DNA of 64,000 bases from Vigna angularis (Eukaryota; Streptophyta; Magnoliopsida; Fabales; Fabaceae), in NCBI RefSeq assembly GCF_016808095.1, contig NC_068975.1, positions 27,021,501-27,085,500 on the forward strand. Direction: 5' to 3'. The notes beneath the pieces were generated by a model. The model had not been told where the DNA came from. It saw only the letters and a program-made list of their open reading frames with translations, and made no database searches. Of the stretch, positions 12,101 to 23,722 are shown piece after piece. A program made the position numbers and the translations under genes. Position 1 is the stretch's first letter. Each line of letters begins with the position of its first letter.

Positions 12101-15100
12101 AAGGGGAAGCAGAATACTTAAACACTTAACTACTTAACTGCTAATTAGTTAAGAACATCTAACTACTTAACTGCTAGCCAGTTAAGTGAGGGGGCGGGAA
12201 AAGGGACTATATATTAGGACCCTTAGTCGTTTGTATGTGTAGACCGGTCTTGGCACTAGGTGAAGGAGGTTAAGCTCCTAAGATACAATGTAATCTTGAT
12301 TCTTTGTTGTGAATACCAATCATACTCTTCTTTCTTTTCCAATTCTTGACTGTGGCGTTTGAGTAGAGATAGAGCTGGTTAGGAATTTCTTTCAGAATCC
12401 CTAACAGATTGGATATCTATTGAAAAAGAGAATGAATTTATTATTTTCTTTCATATCAATTACATTCTCCTTATCTCTATTTGTAGCAATTTAATCTTCT
12501 AAGAAAAGGGAAATAAGGAAACAATATTGAAAAATAATCTAGAAGATCCTACAAATATTTTTTCTAATTAGGAAGACTCTATAGATATTTTTTCTAATTA
12601 AGAAGATTCTATAAATATTTTCTCTAGTTACATCACTCCCCCTTAAGTTGGTAAATGAATATCACTCATTCTCAACTTGCCTACAAGATCTTGAAAGTTA
12701 CCAGGAGGGAGCCCTTCTGTAAAAATATATGCTATCTAAAGTTTTGTAGCAACATGAGTTGTAATCACAAGGCCTTTTTGTAGATTATCTTTGATGAAAT
12801 GTCTGTCAATCTCAATGTGTTTCATCCTGTCATGTTGTAATGAATTATGGGCAATTCTCATGGCAGACTTATTCTCATAGTGTAGTTGCACAAGGTTGTC
12901 CACCTTAACTTTAAGGTCATCCAAAATGATTTTCATCCGGAGTCCTTCACACATTCCTTGAGCAAGAGCTCGAAGTTCAGCTTCTTCACTAGAACAAGAT
13001 ACTCTATCTTGCTTTTTGCTCCTCCACGTTATCCGACTATCTCCAACAAACACACAATACTGAGAAGTAGATTTTCTTTTAGTAATGGAACCTACATAGT
13101 TAGCATGAATATATATTTTCATAGTCAATGTACTGAAAAATAATCTGGAAATCCTACAAATATTTTCTCTAATTAGGAAGATTCTATAGATATTTTCTCT
13201 AATTAAGAAGATTCAATACATATTTTCTCTAATTACAACATCTATCATTCTCAACTTGCATATGAGATCATGAAATCGTTTAGTGAGAAGAACATTTTGT
13301 AAACAGATATGCTAACTGAGGCCCATATGGGTTGTAAGAAATAGTGATAAGGTCACTATCTAGTTTCTCTTTAATAAAGGGTCAATCTATCTTTGTGGCT
13401 TTGGTCCTATCATGCTGAATTGGATTGTGAACAATGTTAATAGTTGACTTATTATCACAATAAAGTATCATAAGTTCTTCACAGGCCGCATTAAGATCTT
13501 TTAGAATAATTCTTAGCCATAACAATTCACACATCCCTTGTGATATAACTTGGAATTCATCCTTTGCACTAGACCTTGCAATAACATTTTGTTTCTTACT
13601 TCTCCAAGTCACCAAATTTCCATCCAAGAACATGCAATATCCTTAGGTGGATTTGTTATCTATGATAGAACTTGCATAATTTGCATAAGTATACACTTCT
13701 ATTTTTAATTTTTCATTTCTCTTGAACAATAATCTCCTTGGACTTGTCTTCAAATATTGAAGGATTTTGTTTATAGCTTGTAAATGTCTGTTCAAAGTTT
13801 GTTCCAATATGTTCAAATTCAGAAGTCTACATCGTTTAAAAGTTGAGATAACTTAATGAAGTGTCTCTTAATACAAAATCAGCTCAAAGGTCACTAACAC
13901 CTAAATAGACAATAGACATTATCTCATCTGCAATGGCTCCAACGGTACCAAAATTGAAGATAGGAACAAACATCGTGTTATTTCAATATTACAAATTTCG
14001 GCCTTTCAATTTAATTTATCCAAATCCAATCTTATAAGATGAACTTAACGCTTGCCTATTGTTATAATTTTTCTCTATTTTAGTCGATGCTAAATCTCTA
14101 ATGTACCACTCTCATGATCAAAACATCATGTGAGAGAATAGAGTTGTGTCTGAAAATGAGTGATATGATAGACTCAAAGAAACCTTGTTAAGATAGATGC
14201 TAATAAACTCTTATATGTGAGTTTTTATTTGTTGTTTTCACTTTATAATGTTTTTGTTTTCACTTTATGTTTTTTGTGATAAAATATTGATGTGTAGTTA
14301 ATTTTTTATTGATTTTCTTCTGCAGGAGATCTTTGTGTTAAACCTCCGTCAAATCAGGATCAGGATGTGCAAAGTAAAAATCCTGTGCCAGACTGCATCA
14401 ATAATACCCGTGCTTATAATGGAAATATTACAATCGCTAGTTCTTCACATCTTGAAGAAGTTAAATTATCTTTGAATTGTGAGTCAGCCTTGGCAGGACT
14501 AAACTTCCGTATTCCTGATTTGGCTATTGTAATGAAGTTCATGGACAGGAAGTACCTTAGCTCAAGCAAAACTGCTGACCCTCAATTTTCTACGGCAAAG
14601 TTATTGGATGATCTTTGTAGCATTTTTCTTAAGCTGGGGCTTCGAAAGGGATCAAATTCCAACCTAGCCAATTCAGATACACAATACGCTAGTCTAGAAG
14701 AAAGGAAACCCTTCAATTTTATCAGTGACATGACAAAAGGTTCAGAAAAGGTGAAAATATCGTTAATAGATGAATTTGGCGGTGAAGTCTTGCCAAAATT
14801 TAATTACATACCATGCAATATAATATATCAAAATGCTACTGTAACTATTTCTTTGGCCCGGATTTCGGATGAGGGTTGCTGTTCTGATTGTTCAGGGGAC
14901 TGTCTTTCTTCATCATTACCATGTGCGTGTGCTCGGGAAACTGGTGGAGAGTTTGCTTACACTCCTCAAGGTTTGTTGAAAGAAGAATTTCTAACTGCTT
15001 GCGCGACTATGAAGACTGATCCTAAAGATCATCATTTTGTGTACTGTCAAGAGTGCCCTTTGGAGAAGTCAAAGAATGAGTACATGCCTGAACGATGCAA

Positions 15101-16744
15101 GGGACATATGGTAAGGAAATTTATAAAGGAATGTTGGAGGAAATGCGGATGTGACATGCTTTGTATGAATCGGATAGTGCAACGAGGTATTGCATGCAAA
15201 TTGCAGGTATGAAATTCTATAAATACTCATACAATAACTTATACCAATTGATAAAAATCATGAGAAAAGCCTCTAAAGTGACACTTGTTCTTTGCAATTG
15301 GCTCATTGCATCATTAGCAGTGCTACAATCGTTGTATTTGATTTTGTTGAATATATTCTCAGCTTTTCTTCTTCAGGTGTTCTTAACTCGAGAAGGTAAA
15401 GGATGGGGCCTTAGAACGTTAGAAGATTTGCCAAAAGGAACTTTTGTATGTGAATATATTGGAGAGATATTAACCAATATGGAGTTATACGATAGGATAA
15501 TGCACGAGAGTGGGAATGACAGACATACATATCCAGTAACTCTTGATGCGGACTGGGGCTCAGAAAAGGGGTTAAAGGATGAGGAGGCACTATGTTTAGA
15601 TGCAACATATAATGGAAACGTAGGAAGGTTCATCAATCATAGGTAACCATGTAGAATGAAACCTTTCTGAAATTCAACATTTTCCATTAAATACTATAAT
15701 TTCGTTATAATGCTCTTTTTTTTTATCCTGGTAAGTGATATTCAAACACCAATAGTTATATATACGGTGATTTTGTTGATTTTGGTACCAACTTCTTTTG
15801 CCCACTTCTTGCTTTCGTCTAAAATGTTTATTTAATGATGTTATTAGTTTGACTGTTCTTTGGTTGAAAATTTTGAATTACTATCTTTAACAAAAAAGTT
15901 TCTTTTTATTGAAAATTGAATCTCATACCATCCATACAAATGAGTTACTGATCATTTAAAGTGTTTTATTCTCCTCTGTTTCCGATTTTTTCTTTTCTTT
16001 TCATTTAGGTTACTGATGAAACTAGACGTCAGAACCATTACTAATGTTTGTGTAATCGCAGATGCTATGATGCAAATCTCATAGACATTCCCGTTGAAAT
16101 AGAGAGTCCAGATCACCATTATTATCATGTAATGATTGGTTAAGTTTATATTCACATAGTTCTCTTTTACATTTTCTTAATTTTGAGTAACACAATAAAG
16201 TTTCTATTTTTTTTCTTTCTGTGCAGCTTGCCTTCTTTACCAATAGAAATGTGAGTGCGTATGAGGAATTGACTTGGGTAAGTTGGTTGGACCGATTATA
16301 AACGTGCATTTTTATTCGTGCAGTTTTTTTTCTTTTTTTGTAAATTCACAATATGAAAGTTAAAAAAATGTAATAAAAATATTTTATCTATATATAAAGG
16401 ATTAGAAGAGATTGAAATTAATTAAAAAAATGTAATTAAATACTTTCAAAATATATTTTGCCGTATCTAAAATCTAATCTAAATTGATTTGTAAACATTC
16501 TTTCCTATCTTTCATTTGATAATATCCTTATGCTTTGATATACAAATTAAACAATGATTGTTATGTTGTGTTTTTAGTTAGCGGTGGGAAGGCATAGACG
16601 CTACTGTCACAATCAATCCTCATTCGTAATTAATATTATATGCAGGATTATGGTATTGATTTTGATGATAAAGATCATCCTATTAAAGCATTTCGGTGTT
16701 CTTGTGGAAGCGCCTTCTGCCATGATAAGAAACAAAAAGGTTAG
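7794..16744 (+). CDS. SUVR-type SET-domain histone-lysine methyltransferase
   Basis: Predicted coding exons are 7794-7976, 8340-8682, 14326-15206, 15377-15642, 16062-16128, 16227-16277 and 16646-16744. They keep phase and give 629 residues. The N-terminus (residues about 5-60) is a WIYLD domain, which binds ubiquitin in Arabidopsis SUVR4. Residues about 359-469 are the Cys-rich pre-SET domain (starting GCCSDCSGDC). The SET domain (about 470-600) shows GKGWGLRT, the FINHRCYDANL core and ELTWDYGIDF. The post-SET part is CSCGSAFC near residue 615. SUVR proteins act on H3K9 in the nucleus and help silence transposons. The motif NHRC replaces the usual NHSC, as in plant SUVR1/2/4. The start is the first ATG of the WIYLD exon. 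The C-terminus stops at KKQKG; the same bases could be a 5' splice site, so the tail is uncertain. The third coding intron (5.6 kb) holds antisense copia fragments. SUVR1, 2 and 4 cannot be told apart here. Confidence 0.92.
9066..9118. repeat. (TA)n microsatellite
   Basis: About 53 bases of uninterrupted TA dinucleotide in an intron of the SUVR gene. Confidence 0.9.
10545..10640. repeat. Dispersed repeat, first copy
   Basis: It shares with 11930-12045 the run from TTGTAAGGTGAGG through GACCTTATCTCTA to GACTTCCAACAC. The two copies flank the first copia fragment at about 1.4 kb spacing. A weaker relative lies near 14030-14105. I recognise the wording as common in legume DNA but cannot name the family. 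Confidence 0.6.
10870..11860 (-). mobile_element. Ty1/copia fragment: protease, GAG-pre-integrase, integrase
   Basis: On the minus strand the order is a protease active-site remnant (near 11790-11825, LDLGAT in place of LDSGAT), a GAG-pre-integrase stretch (HAQLGHSNLTKLQ, near 11440-11480) and an integrase core (FVTFIDDYSRCTWLFLMK near 11250, then YTPQQNGVV near 11030). The second catalytic Asp and the catalytic Glu of integrase are lost, and stops and shifts break the frame, so it is dead. No LTRs can be assigned. Confidence 0.85.
11930..12045. repeat. Dispersed repeat, second copy
   Basis: Partner of 10545-10640 in the same orientation. It includes the extra upstream segment AAGCCTAATTAAACCC, of which a variant also occurs near 10807. 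Confidence 0.6.
12046..12410. other. Unassigned repeat-like stretch between copia fragments
   Basis: No coding. It contains short direct repeats of TTAACTACTTAACTGCTA near 12127-12175 and LTR-like wording, but no element ends can be fixed. Confidence 0.35.
12411..13140 (-). mobile_element. Ty1/copia 3' end: RNase H plus 3' LTR
   Basis: 12736-13128 (minus) encodes an RNase H-like domain: a variant of the Asp-Ala-Asn-Tyr motif (HANYVGS), then ITWRSKKQ, SSEEAELRAL, and HIEIDRHFIKDNL. Downstream on the same strand comes a polypurine tract (AAGGGGGAG, near 12640) and then LTR sequence from about 12637 down to about 12411, rich in an [23 protein letters not shown] motif. Everything 5' of RNase H is missing. 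Confidence 0.8.
13135..13870 (-). mobile_element. Second Ty1/copia 3' end: RT tail, RNase H, LTR stub
   Basis: 13382-13633 (minus) encodes VTWRSKKQNVIARSSAKDEF, LYCDNKSTINIVHNP and QHDRTK, a copia RNase H. The sequence upstream to about 13870 is the end of reverse transcriptase (LQAINKILQYLKTSP-like, broken by shifts). 13135-13245 repeats the LTR motifs of the neighbouring element. Two related 3' ends lie head to tail in the SUVR intron. Confidence 0.75.
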
Positions 16745-16999
16745 TTCCATTAATCAACTGTTTTCCTTAGTTGCGGAATTCCTCACCCCTAGATGCAAGT
16801 GTTAATTTCTGTATTTATAAATGGCTGTGTATATTATTTGTAGTAAAATCTCTGTACATTGTTTATTACACTTGAACAAAATCAAAGAGAAAATATATTT
16901 TAGATAGCTTTCACAAGTATCTCTTAAGTTATGGGATTTATATTGAAACACTAGATTAATGACAGTACAAAGTCTATTATTATGAGTCTTTTATTACAT

Positions 17000-18560
17000 C
17001 TATAAGTTGATCATTGCATCCACCAAAGTACAAATTTTTTTGGAACAACTTTTCTCAAATAAAATGTCAATCGATTTTTATGTAATTGGTTCCGTCATAG
17101 AATATAAGATTGGTAGCAATATGAAATGTTGGTTGATCATCACGAATACTTCTTCGTTGATTAATCTCACAATTTTAGTTATTGGTGGAATTTTTTTATG
17201 CACAAGTTCACAAGTGCGAATTTATTTTCCTATATTTAACTTCAACAGTTGATCGTACAACTACATTTTGATTCTTATTTTTCTTGGAAATATTTCTTCC
17301 AAGGAACACACAATATCACGTAGTAGAGTATCTCCTCTTAGGAGATCCAAACCAATCACTATCACAATACCTAGATATTTGGATATTCCCTTTATATTCA
17401 TATTATAAGGAATATAAAGTCAAGTCTAGCAATGATAAGATAAAAATGTTTTTTTAACAAGTCTTCTATATCTTTTAGGGCCAAAGAAAGGCGCACCTTG
17501 TTTTGTCATAAGTTTTTGATTGGGTTCATTCAATTATGTAACAGTTTATAACGAATTACACATGTCTCTTTAGTATATCTATAACATATTTCATTTAAGA
17601 AATTGCAATAACTTCATTTGATTGGGATACTCTAATGCTAAAAAAATGAGGAATCCAAGATCCTTGAAAATGATTGCACAAGTGCCTTAAGCTAAGAGAT
17701 TCTAGCAACACAATTCTACCACCATAAGAACCTAATGATCTGCTTTATTGTGTCCAAAGAGTACTTTTAATATCCAATCGTAAAGGACCAATGATGACTA
17801 GTTATCACGGGAAATAAAAGGCAAACAATCATCATGATGGTTACTACAGAGAAAGTATCCATATAACGTATGTTATAGATAATTTTCTCTTGGATATCTA
17901 GGACAATGGTAAAAGCTTGACCAATTCCTTGAGAAACAACCTTAAATACGAAATTTTAGGAAAATAATGGTAAGAGAAATAAGACGAATGACTATAAATG
18001 TGATCAGTAGCACAACACCTGAATCAATTATATGAGAACCTTGACTTTCAACATATTGTTACATGCAAATTGTTGACAAAAGGGAATTTGCATATGATTG
18101 TGCTAGGGAGTTGGAGTTCATCTTCCAATATTCTTTATTAGAAAGAGTAATGTAATATTTATGTACATTGAGGACGGTTTTTACTACTATGTCTTCTTTC
18201 ACTTGTTTTAAAACATTTTATGGTAAGAACATTTTGACTTTTTAAGCTATGATTGCTAGTGTGATCAAAATTTGGATTAATTGCACGAAGAAACATGATC
18301 GTAGGGTATCTTCTTAGCATAAAAGATATTATATCACGATCAATTTGTTTAAGAGAATGTCATTTGCAAAATTACTACCAGACTTCTTTCTAAAAGATTG
18401 TACATGTTTTGTGAGTTTAAAGGATCAATCGTATTGGGCTGTATTTCACATATTAATTGCAATATAATAAATATTGAAAGTTCATCTTTTGTCTTTGGGT
18501 AGTATCTTCTAGTGATATCTCTCTAACATCTCTTCCCAAGTGAACATGAAAGTCTTGGTC
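17000..18560 (-). mobile_element. Decayed Ty1/copia element downstream of the SUVR gene
   Basis: On the minus strand, 17290-17390 reads DSDWFGSPKRRYSTT, a stop, then YCVFLGRN, which is copia RNase H. 17010-17130 carries its end (QPTFHIATN, then KID, a stop, HFI). Near 18010-18050 the reading GSHIIDSGVV resembles the copia protease active site (IDSGAT). Several in-frame stops mark it as inactive. Its upstream limit near 18560 is approximate. Confidence 0.6.
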
Positions 18561-20160
18561 AGAATCCAAAGTTCAACTCTTTCTATATGACGTTATGATT
18601 GGATAACCTAAAAAATAGTGTGTTGATCCAAAAGTCGTTTGGTACCTGAAAAGAGGAGTAAAACAATAACTTTACAAAGAGTAGATGGTAGTCAAACAAT
18701 TGACCGCAAGGAAAGGACAAGTAAGGTCTACGAAACCATACCCGGGAAGAGTGTGTGGGCAACACATATCAACATAAGAATAATAGGAGAGAAAAACAAT
18801 TTAGAAAGTGATGAGTCTTATGAGGGGGATTTAACCATGTATATTCAACAACAACGAGACTTGAGTCAAATTCATATAAAGGACAATGAATTTGTAGGTC
18901 CTTTTTTATATGGTGTCTAACTTTTTCATCTCTAATTAATGTTACTTAATGTGAGATCTAAACTCACTTAAATTCTTAATAATCTCTTTCTCAATAGTGA
19001 TTCCTTTCATATTGCTAGATCCACTAGAATGGAAACATTTCAAACCACATGTACTCTTTAATGGGACATGCTTGCTTGAATCTTTTGCCAAAAAGATTTT
19101 TTATGGATGTACTATACTTTTTTTAGCCTATCATCAAAGCAAACCATTAATAGATTTTTCGAAAAGATACAATGGGGATATTCATCAATGTGAACTAACC
19201 CAAAACATCTCTTTTAACGCAAAACTTTTTCATGATGATATTTAACCTTTTCATGATGGATTTTTTGAAAGAGACGTCGGGGTTATTCAACACCGTGAAC
19301 CAATGCATATAGTAGGATGTCATCTTTATTCCACACATCCTACTTTATTTCTTCTTTATATGATATTCAATTTTCTCATTTTTATTTGTACTTAATGTGG
19401 AACTTAACACTTTTAAGACTTTAGGTGTGTACATATAGTTACAACTAAAAAGAGTATTTGAAGGATTATGTTCTTATAAATAATCTTTGTATTGATCAAC
19501 TTTTATTAGGGAAAGGAAAAAAAAAAAAATCAGGTTCTTGACATATTCTCTTCATTGACTCCTTCTGCGAAGCAATCCATGATGAACTTGGTGCCGTGGA
19601 TCAACATGTGTGAGGTGGCTAGATGCACAAATGAGAATAGTTTTCACTTTTATTTGTTCGTTTTGTATGCAAATCTGATTTTGAATTCTGTTGTTAATTG
19701 TTTTGTAACAGCTCGCCCTCGTAGGGAAATCTAAGAAGTTGGATATGAATTTTTTTAAGAATTAGATTGATAGTTTAAAAGACTTTTCGAAAATGTCATG
19801 CACTGTTTTTAGTTTTAAGATTTGTAGTTTGAAATATAATAAATTCATTTAGTACAAATTTAAAATATTTAAAAAATTATAAATTTAGTAGATAGAAAGT
19901 AGTCTAAGTTTTTAAAGGAAAAGTAGAAACGATACTATTGTTTTAAACTTTTTAGTAGTTAATTATTTCTAATTGAATGTTCTCTTGTATTAGTTATTTG
20001 TGCCCTAATATTTTGTTATATATGAATCTCTTGACCTCCAACCAATATTTTTATAACTGCTGGAAGGTTCAATTAAGGATATAAATTTTTTTATCTTATC
20101 TCCATCTCTACATGTTATCTCTATCTGTATGTTATCTCTGTCTGCTAAAGAAAACATAAC
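18561..20160. other. Intergenic, no recognisable gene
   Basis: The 93-codon frame at 18639-18920 has no family resemblance I can name and sits beside retrotransposon debris. The rest is AT-rich with LTR-like wording (for example TTAATGTGGAACTTAACAC near 19393). Confidence 0.4.
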
Positions 20161-20544
20161 ATTATCAATGGTTAAATATGTTTTTATTTCTCAACTTCAA
20201 TTAAAAATAGTTAATTTTTAAAATTGACCTAATTTAGTTTTTTAATTTTAAAAATGTGTGAATTTATTTCTTTTAGCTAAATTTTGTTAGGTTTATTTGA
20301 CTTCATGATAACATTTAATTTGCTTTAATGTTTATTGAAAAATATGTTTGAAGCATCATATAAATTTCACAAAATTTGATTAAAAAGACTAAATCTAAAT
20401 AGTGCTATACTTTAGGACTAAAAACATAATTGATCATATTATTAAATATTTAATATTAATAATATGACATTTTTATTCTTCTAATGTCAAATATTTAACA
20501 TAAAATTTTAATTGTATAAATTCCAAATTAGAATAACAAAAAAA

Positions 20545-21110
20545 TAGTGTTGTCAAAATGAGTTTGAACTCGTGAGTCAATCTTGTCTACCACGGGTTTG
20601 TGTTGAGTTGGACTGAAAAAAATTTTGAAATTTCGATATGGACTAATTTTGAACTAGGCTCTGACTAAGAACCTGGATGAACTCGTGGTGAGTTGGGTTA
20701 ATTCACTAATCTACCTAATTTTTTTAATAAGTACTTTTTGTTAGGTTAGTAATTTTATAATATATTAAAATGGAGACTCGAGTGATATTATTTTTGTATA
20801 GAATAATTATACAACATGAAAAATCTACAAATCTATACTTAGTAACTCAATTTTTATTAGAAACAAATTTGAATTGCAAGTTAATAAAAATTTTGTTGAG
20901 GAGGTTGTGATATCTTTGTGTGAATGAAATCTTATGTTTGATTCATCATAAATCTAATTTAAGACCTTTAACCTTTATTTAGATTTGAATTAGAAAATTT
21001 GTTATTTTTTTCATAAAAAAAATTATAATTAAGTGAGCTAATTTATTTAATCCACCAATCCATGGTGGGTCGAGTCGAGTTAGGTCGGATAGCCCATTTT
21101 GATAGCTCTA
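20545..21110. mobile_element. hAT-like non-autonomous element
   Basis: The left end TAGTGTTGTCAAAATGAG and the right end CCCATTTTGATAGCTCTA are imperfect inverted repeats (AGAGCTATCAAAATGGG when reversed). The arms go on with GAGTCAA/GGGTCGAGTCGAG-type sequence. Flanking 8-mers CAAAAAAA and CAAATAGG match only in part, so the target duplication is weak. There is no transposase. Assignment to hAT rests on the TIR style. Confidence 0.5.
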
Positions 21111-21306
21111 CAAATAGGAAAAATAATTTTTTAATGATATATGAATAATTTTTTTACAACCAAAATATATATTAATTTTGTATGATAAAAATAAATGACA
21201 AATAAAATATTAAAAAAATTATCAATGATAAAGCATGTGTCTTAAAAATATTTTGATATATCTATGATTGATGAAAAGTACCTACTTTGACACATGAGAA
21301 TGAGAA

Positions 21307-21525
21307 TGTGTGAATGAAATCTTATGTTTGATTGATCATAAATCTAATTTAAGACCCTTAACCTTTATTTAAATTTGAATTAGAAAATTTTGGTTATTTT
21401 TTTCATAAAAAAAATTATAATTAAGTGAGTCAATTCATTTAACCCACCAATCTATGATGGGTCGAGTCGAGTTAGGTCGGATAGCCCATTTTGATAGCTC
21501 TACAAATAAGGAAAATAATTTTTTA
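21307..21525. repeat. Tandem duplicate of the right half of the hAT-like element
   Basis: It repeats 20917-21133 at a 390-base offset with few differences, from GTGTGAATGAAATCTTATG to GATAGCTCTACAAATA, including the terminal GGTCGGATAGCCCATTTTG. Confidence 0.85.
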
Positions 21526-21939
21526 AAATATTTTATAATGATAAATGAATACTTTTTTTACAACCAAAATATATATATTAATTTTGTATGATTTGGTTTG
21601 TTTTCCTTCGACCAAGGAACCGGAACAGTGCAGTCATAATCTTCCTTCGACCAACGAATCGGAAGATAGCAGCGTTACTAATTCGAAGAGAACTGCTCCG
21701 ACCTTTGACACACAAAGCGCAAGCTTCTCCTATTCACGAGACCAGACAATGCAATGAACCAGCTTTTTAGAACTTTCTCAGTTACACTATATTCTTAAAA
21801 AGCTCAGAGTTATTTTCTAAAGTGTTTGGCAAAGGTATTTAAAGCCTACTGGTCCGAAACTGAAAAGACGCATTACAACTGCTAGTGATAATCGATTATA
21901 TGTGAGATTTGGAATAGTTTGGATTTTTAACTCTTCAAC

Positions 21940-22500
21940 CGATCGGCTCGAGTTCTTCATCTTCTGTCGCTCGGTTTGATTTGTCACAGCCTCTTGTCGT
22001 TCGGTCTTCAACTATGTTTGGCCAGAGCCCTTATCACCTTTTGTCGTTCGACTTGGTTACTTATATCTTTTCAACGTTCGGTGCTAGCTGCTCGGTCTCA
22101 GGCATTCCGTCCGAACTACTTGGTCTCACTCAAGTCTTAAACCGTTTGATCATATGCCTTGAAGTGTTACAAACCGTTCGGTCTTTTACTGATATGCTCC
22201 ATTAAGCCTTTTATTAGTGTTCAGCCTTCAACTGTGTTCAACACCGTTCGACCTTCAATTGTTACACTTCGTTTGGCCTTCGGTTATTACGAACATTCGG
22301 TCTCAGTTATGCCTTTGCTCTCAACTTCAGCGTCCACCCGCTCAGTCTCGTTCATGCCCCACTTGATCTTGGTTATGCCTTCTACCGTTCGGTCTTAAAC
22401 TGTTTGACCATGAACACTGTCCGACCATAAACAATATTCGGCCTTTATCTGATTGTAGTCGTTCGGTCTTCGTATATACTTGTGTCGTATATACCTGGCT
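21940..22500. repeat. GTTCGGTC-rich repeat block
   Basis: Over 560 bases the motif CGTTCGGTCTT and close variants (CGTTCGACC, CATTCGGTC, GCTCGGTCT) appear roughly every 25-50 bases, with GC content above the surrounding DNA. All frames are short. It probably derives from an LTR or other transposon segment, but no ends or coding were found. Confidence 0.65.
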
Positions 22501-22559
22501 AAACATCAGGTTTATATTTCTTGTATTTTTCACTCCTTTCACATCCTAACAAGATAAAT

Positions 22560-23722
22560 GTCTTTATTCCAAATTCACCAATTAAGTCATGACGTGAGAA
22601 AAATATTTGATCAGTTCTAAAATTATTTGTGTAATCTTCTTCGAAATATGACACGAATTTTAAATTTATTTATAAATCTATTAAACCAAATAGATAATCA
22701 TCCATATTAATATTAATAATAATACCAAAAACAATTCTAACATAAAAAATAAAATTACAAACACAACTTAAGTAAAAAAAATATATAAAGAAACTACCCG
22801 GTTCCAAAATCCGGAAATTTCTTAATTAAATTTTGAAAGTTGGTTAAGGTGAAACAGATTTTCAAATTCGTTAAAATATTAGTCAAATTCGTTGAATTTC
22901 GTTGGATTTTGAAAAGTAATTAAAATCTTGTCAAATTTTAAAAAATCATATAAGTTTTAACGGACTTTTAAAAATCGACAAGTTCTTAAGTAATTAAAGG
23001 TTTAACAAATTTTGAAATGCAGTTATTTTTGGAAATTTGGTATTTTTAACTTGAAATGGAAAGATGAACACAGTTCCACTAAGGACTGGCAATAAAACTC
23101 GACCAGCAGGACAACTACAGTAAAAAAGGGATTAAAATTATAAACCACCAGGAAGTAGGAAACCATGACATAGGGGACTAAGAAACAGCAATAACAAGAA
23201 CGCAACAAAAAAGAACGAAGAAGTAAACAATAAAGAAGGTCTAGAGTTAGTAAATATACTGGCACTGATAATAGTGTTGTAAATGTGATCATAAATGTTA
23301 TCGATGCTTAGCTTATTAGATTGTTTTGAGTATGGTAAAAATATAACCTTATTGTAAATATATAGGCTGGAATAAAATTTAATTCTATGTCAACTTTGGT
23401 GGGTGTGAAATGAAGTAATATTACTAGATTATTTAAATTGCAACCTCATTGAATGTTAATTTTATTTAATCAAGTTTTGCGGATTTGTTAATTATATTTA
23501 AAAGTTTCATCGCATGGTTTCTTTCAATTCTGATTTTAAGTATGTGAAAGATAGAGAGAGATCAGAGAAAGAGAGAAGAAGATCAAAATCAGAAACAGCC
23601 ATTACCATTCTATAAAAGAACACACATAACTGGTAAACGATTTGGTACTAAACAAACCAAAATTTTGGTTGCACAAAGGTTATCCAAAATGTTATACTAA
23701 CAGTGAAAATCTGAAGAAGCTG
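22560..23722. other. Intergenic, nothing recognised
   Basis: AT-rich sequence with runs like AAATTCGTTGAATTTCG near 22890. The minus-strand frame at 23023-23292 shows no domain and is read as chance. Confidence 0.4.

Noticed and set aside
15161..15646. Long frame joining pre-SET and SET exons
   Set aside because: It reads through the intron 15207-15376; the splice sites and family alignment show two exons.
18639..18920. 93-codon open frame between transposon remains
   Set aside because: No recognisable domain, no splice context, and it adjoins copia debris.
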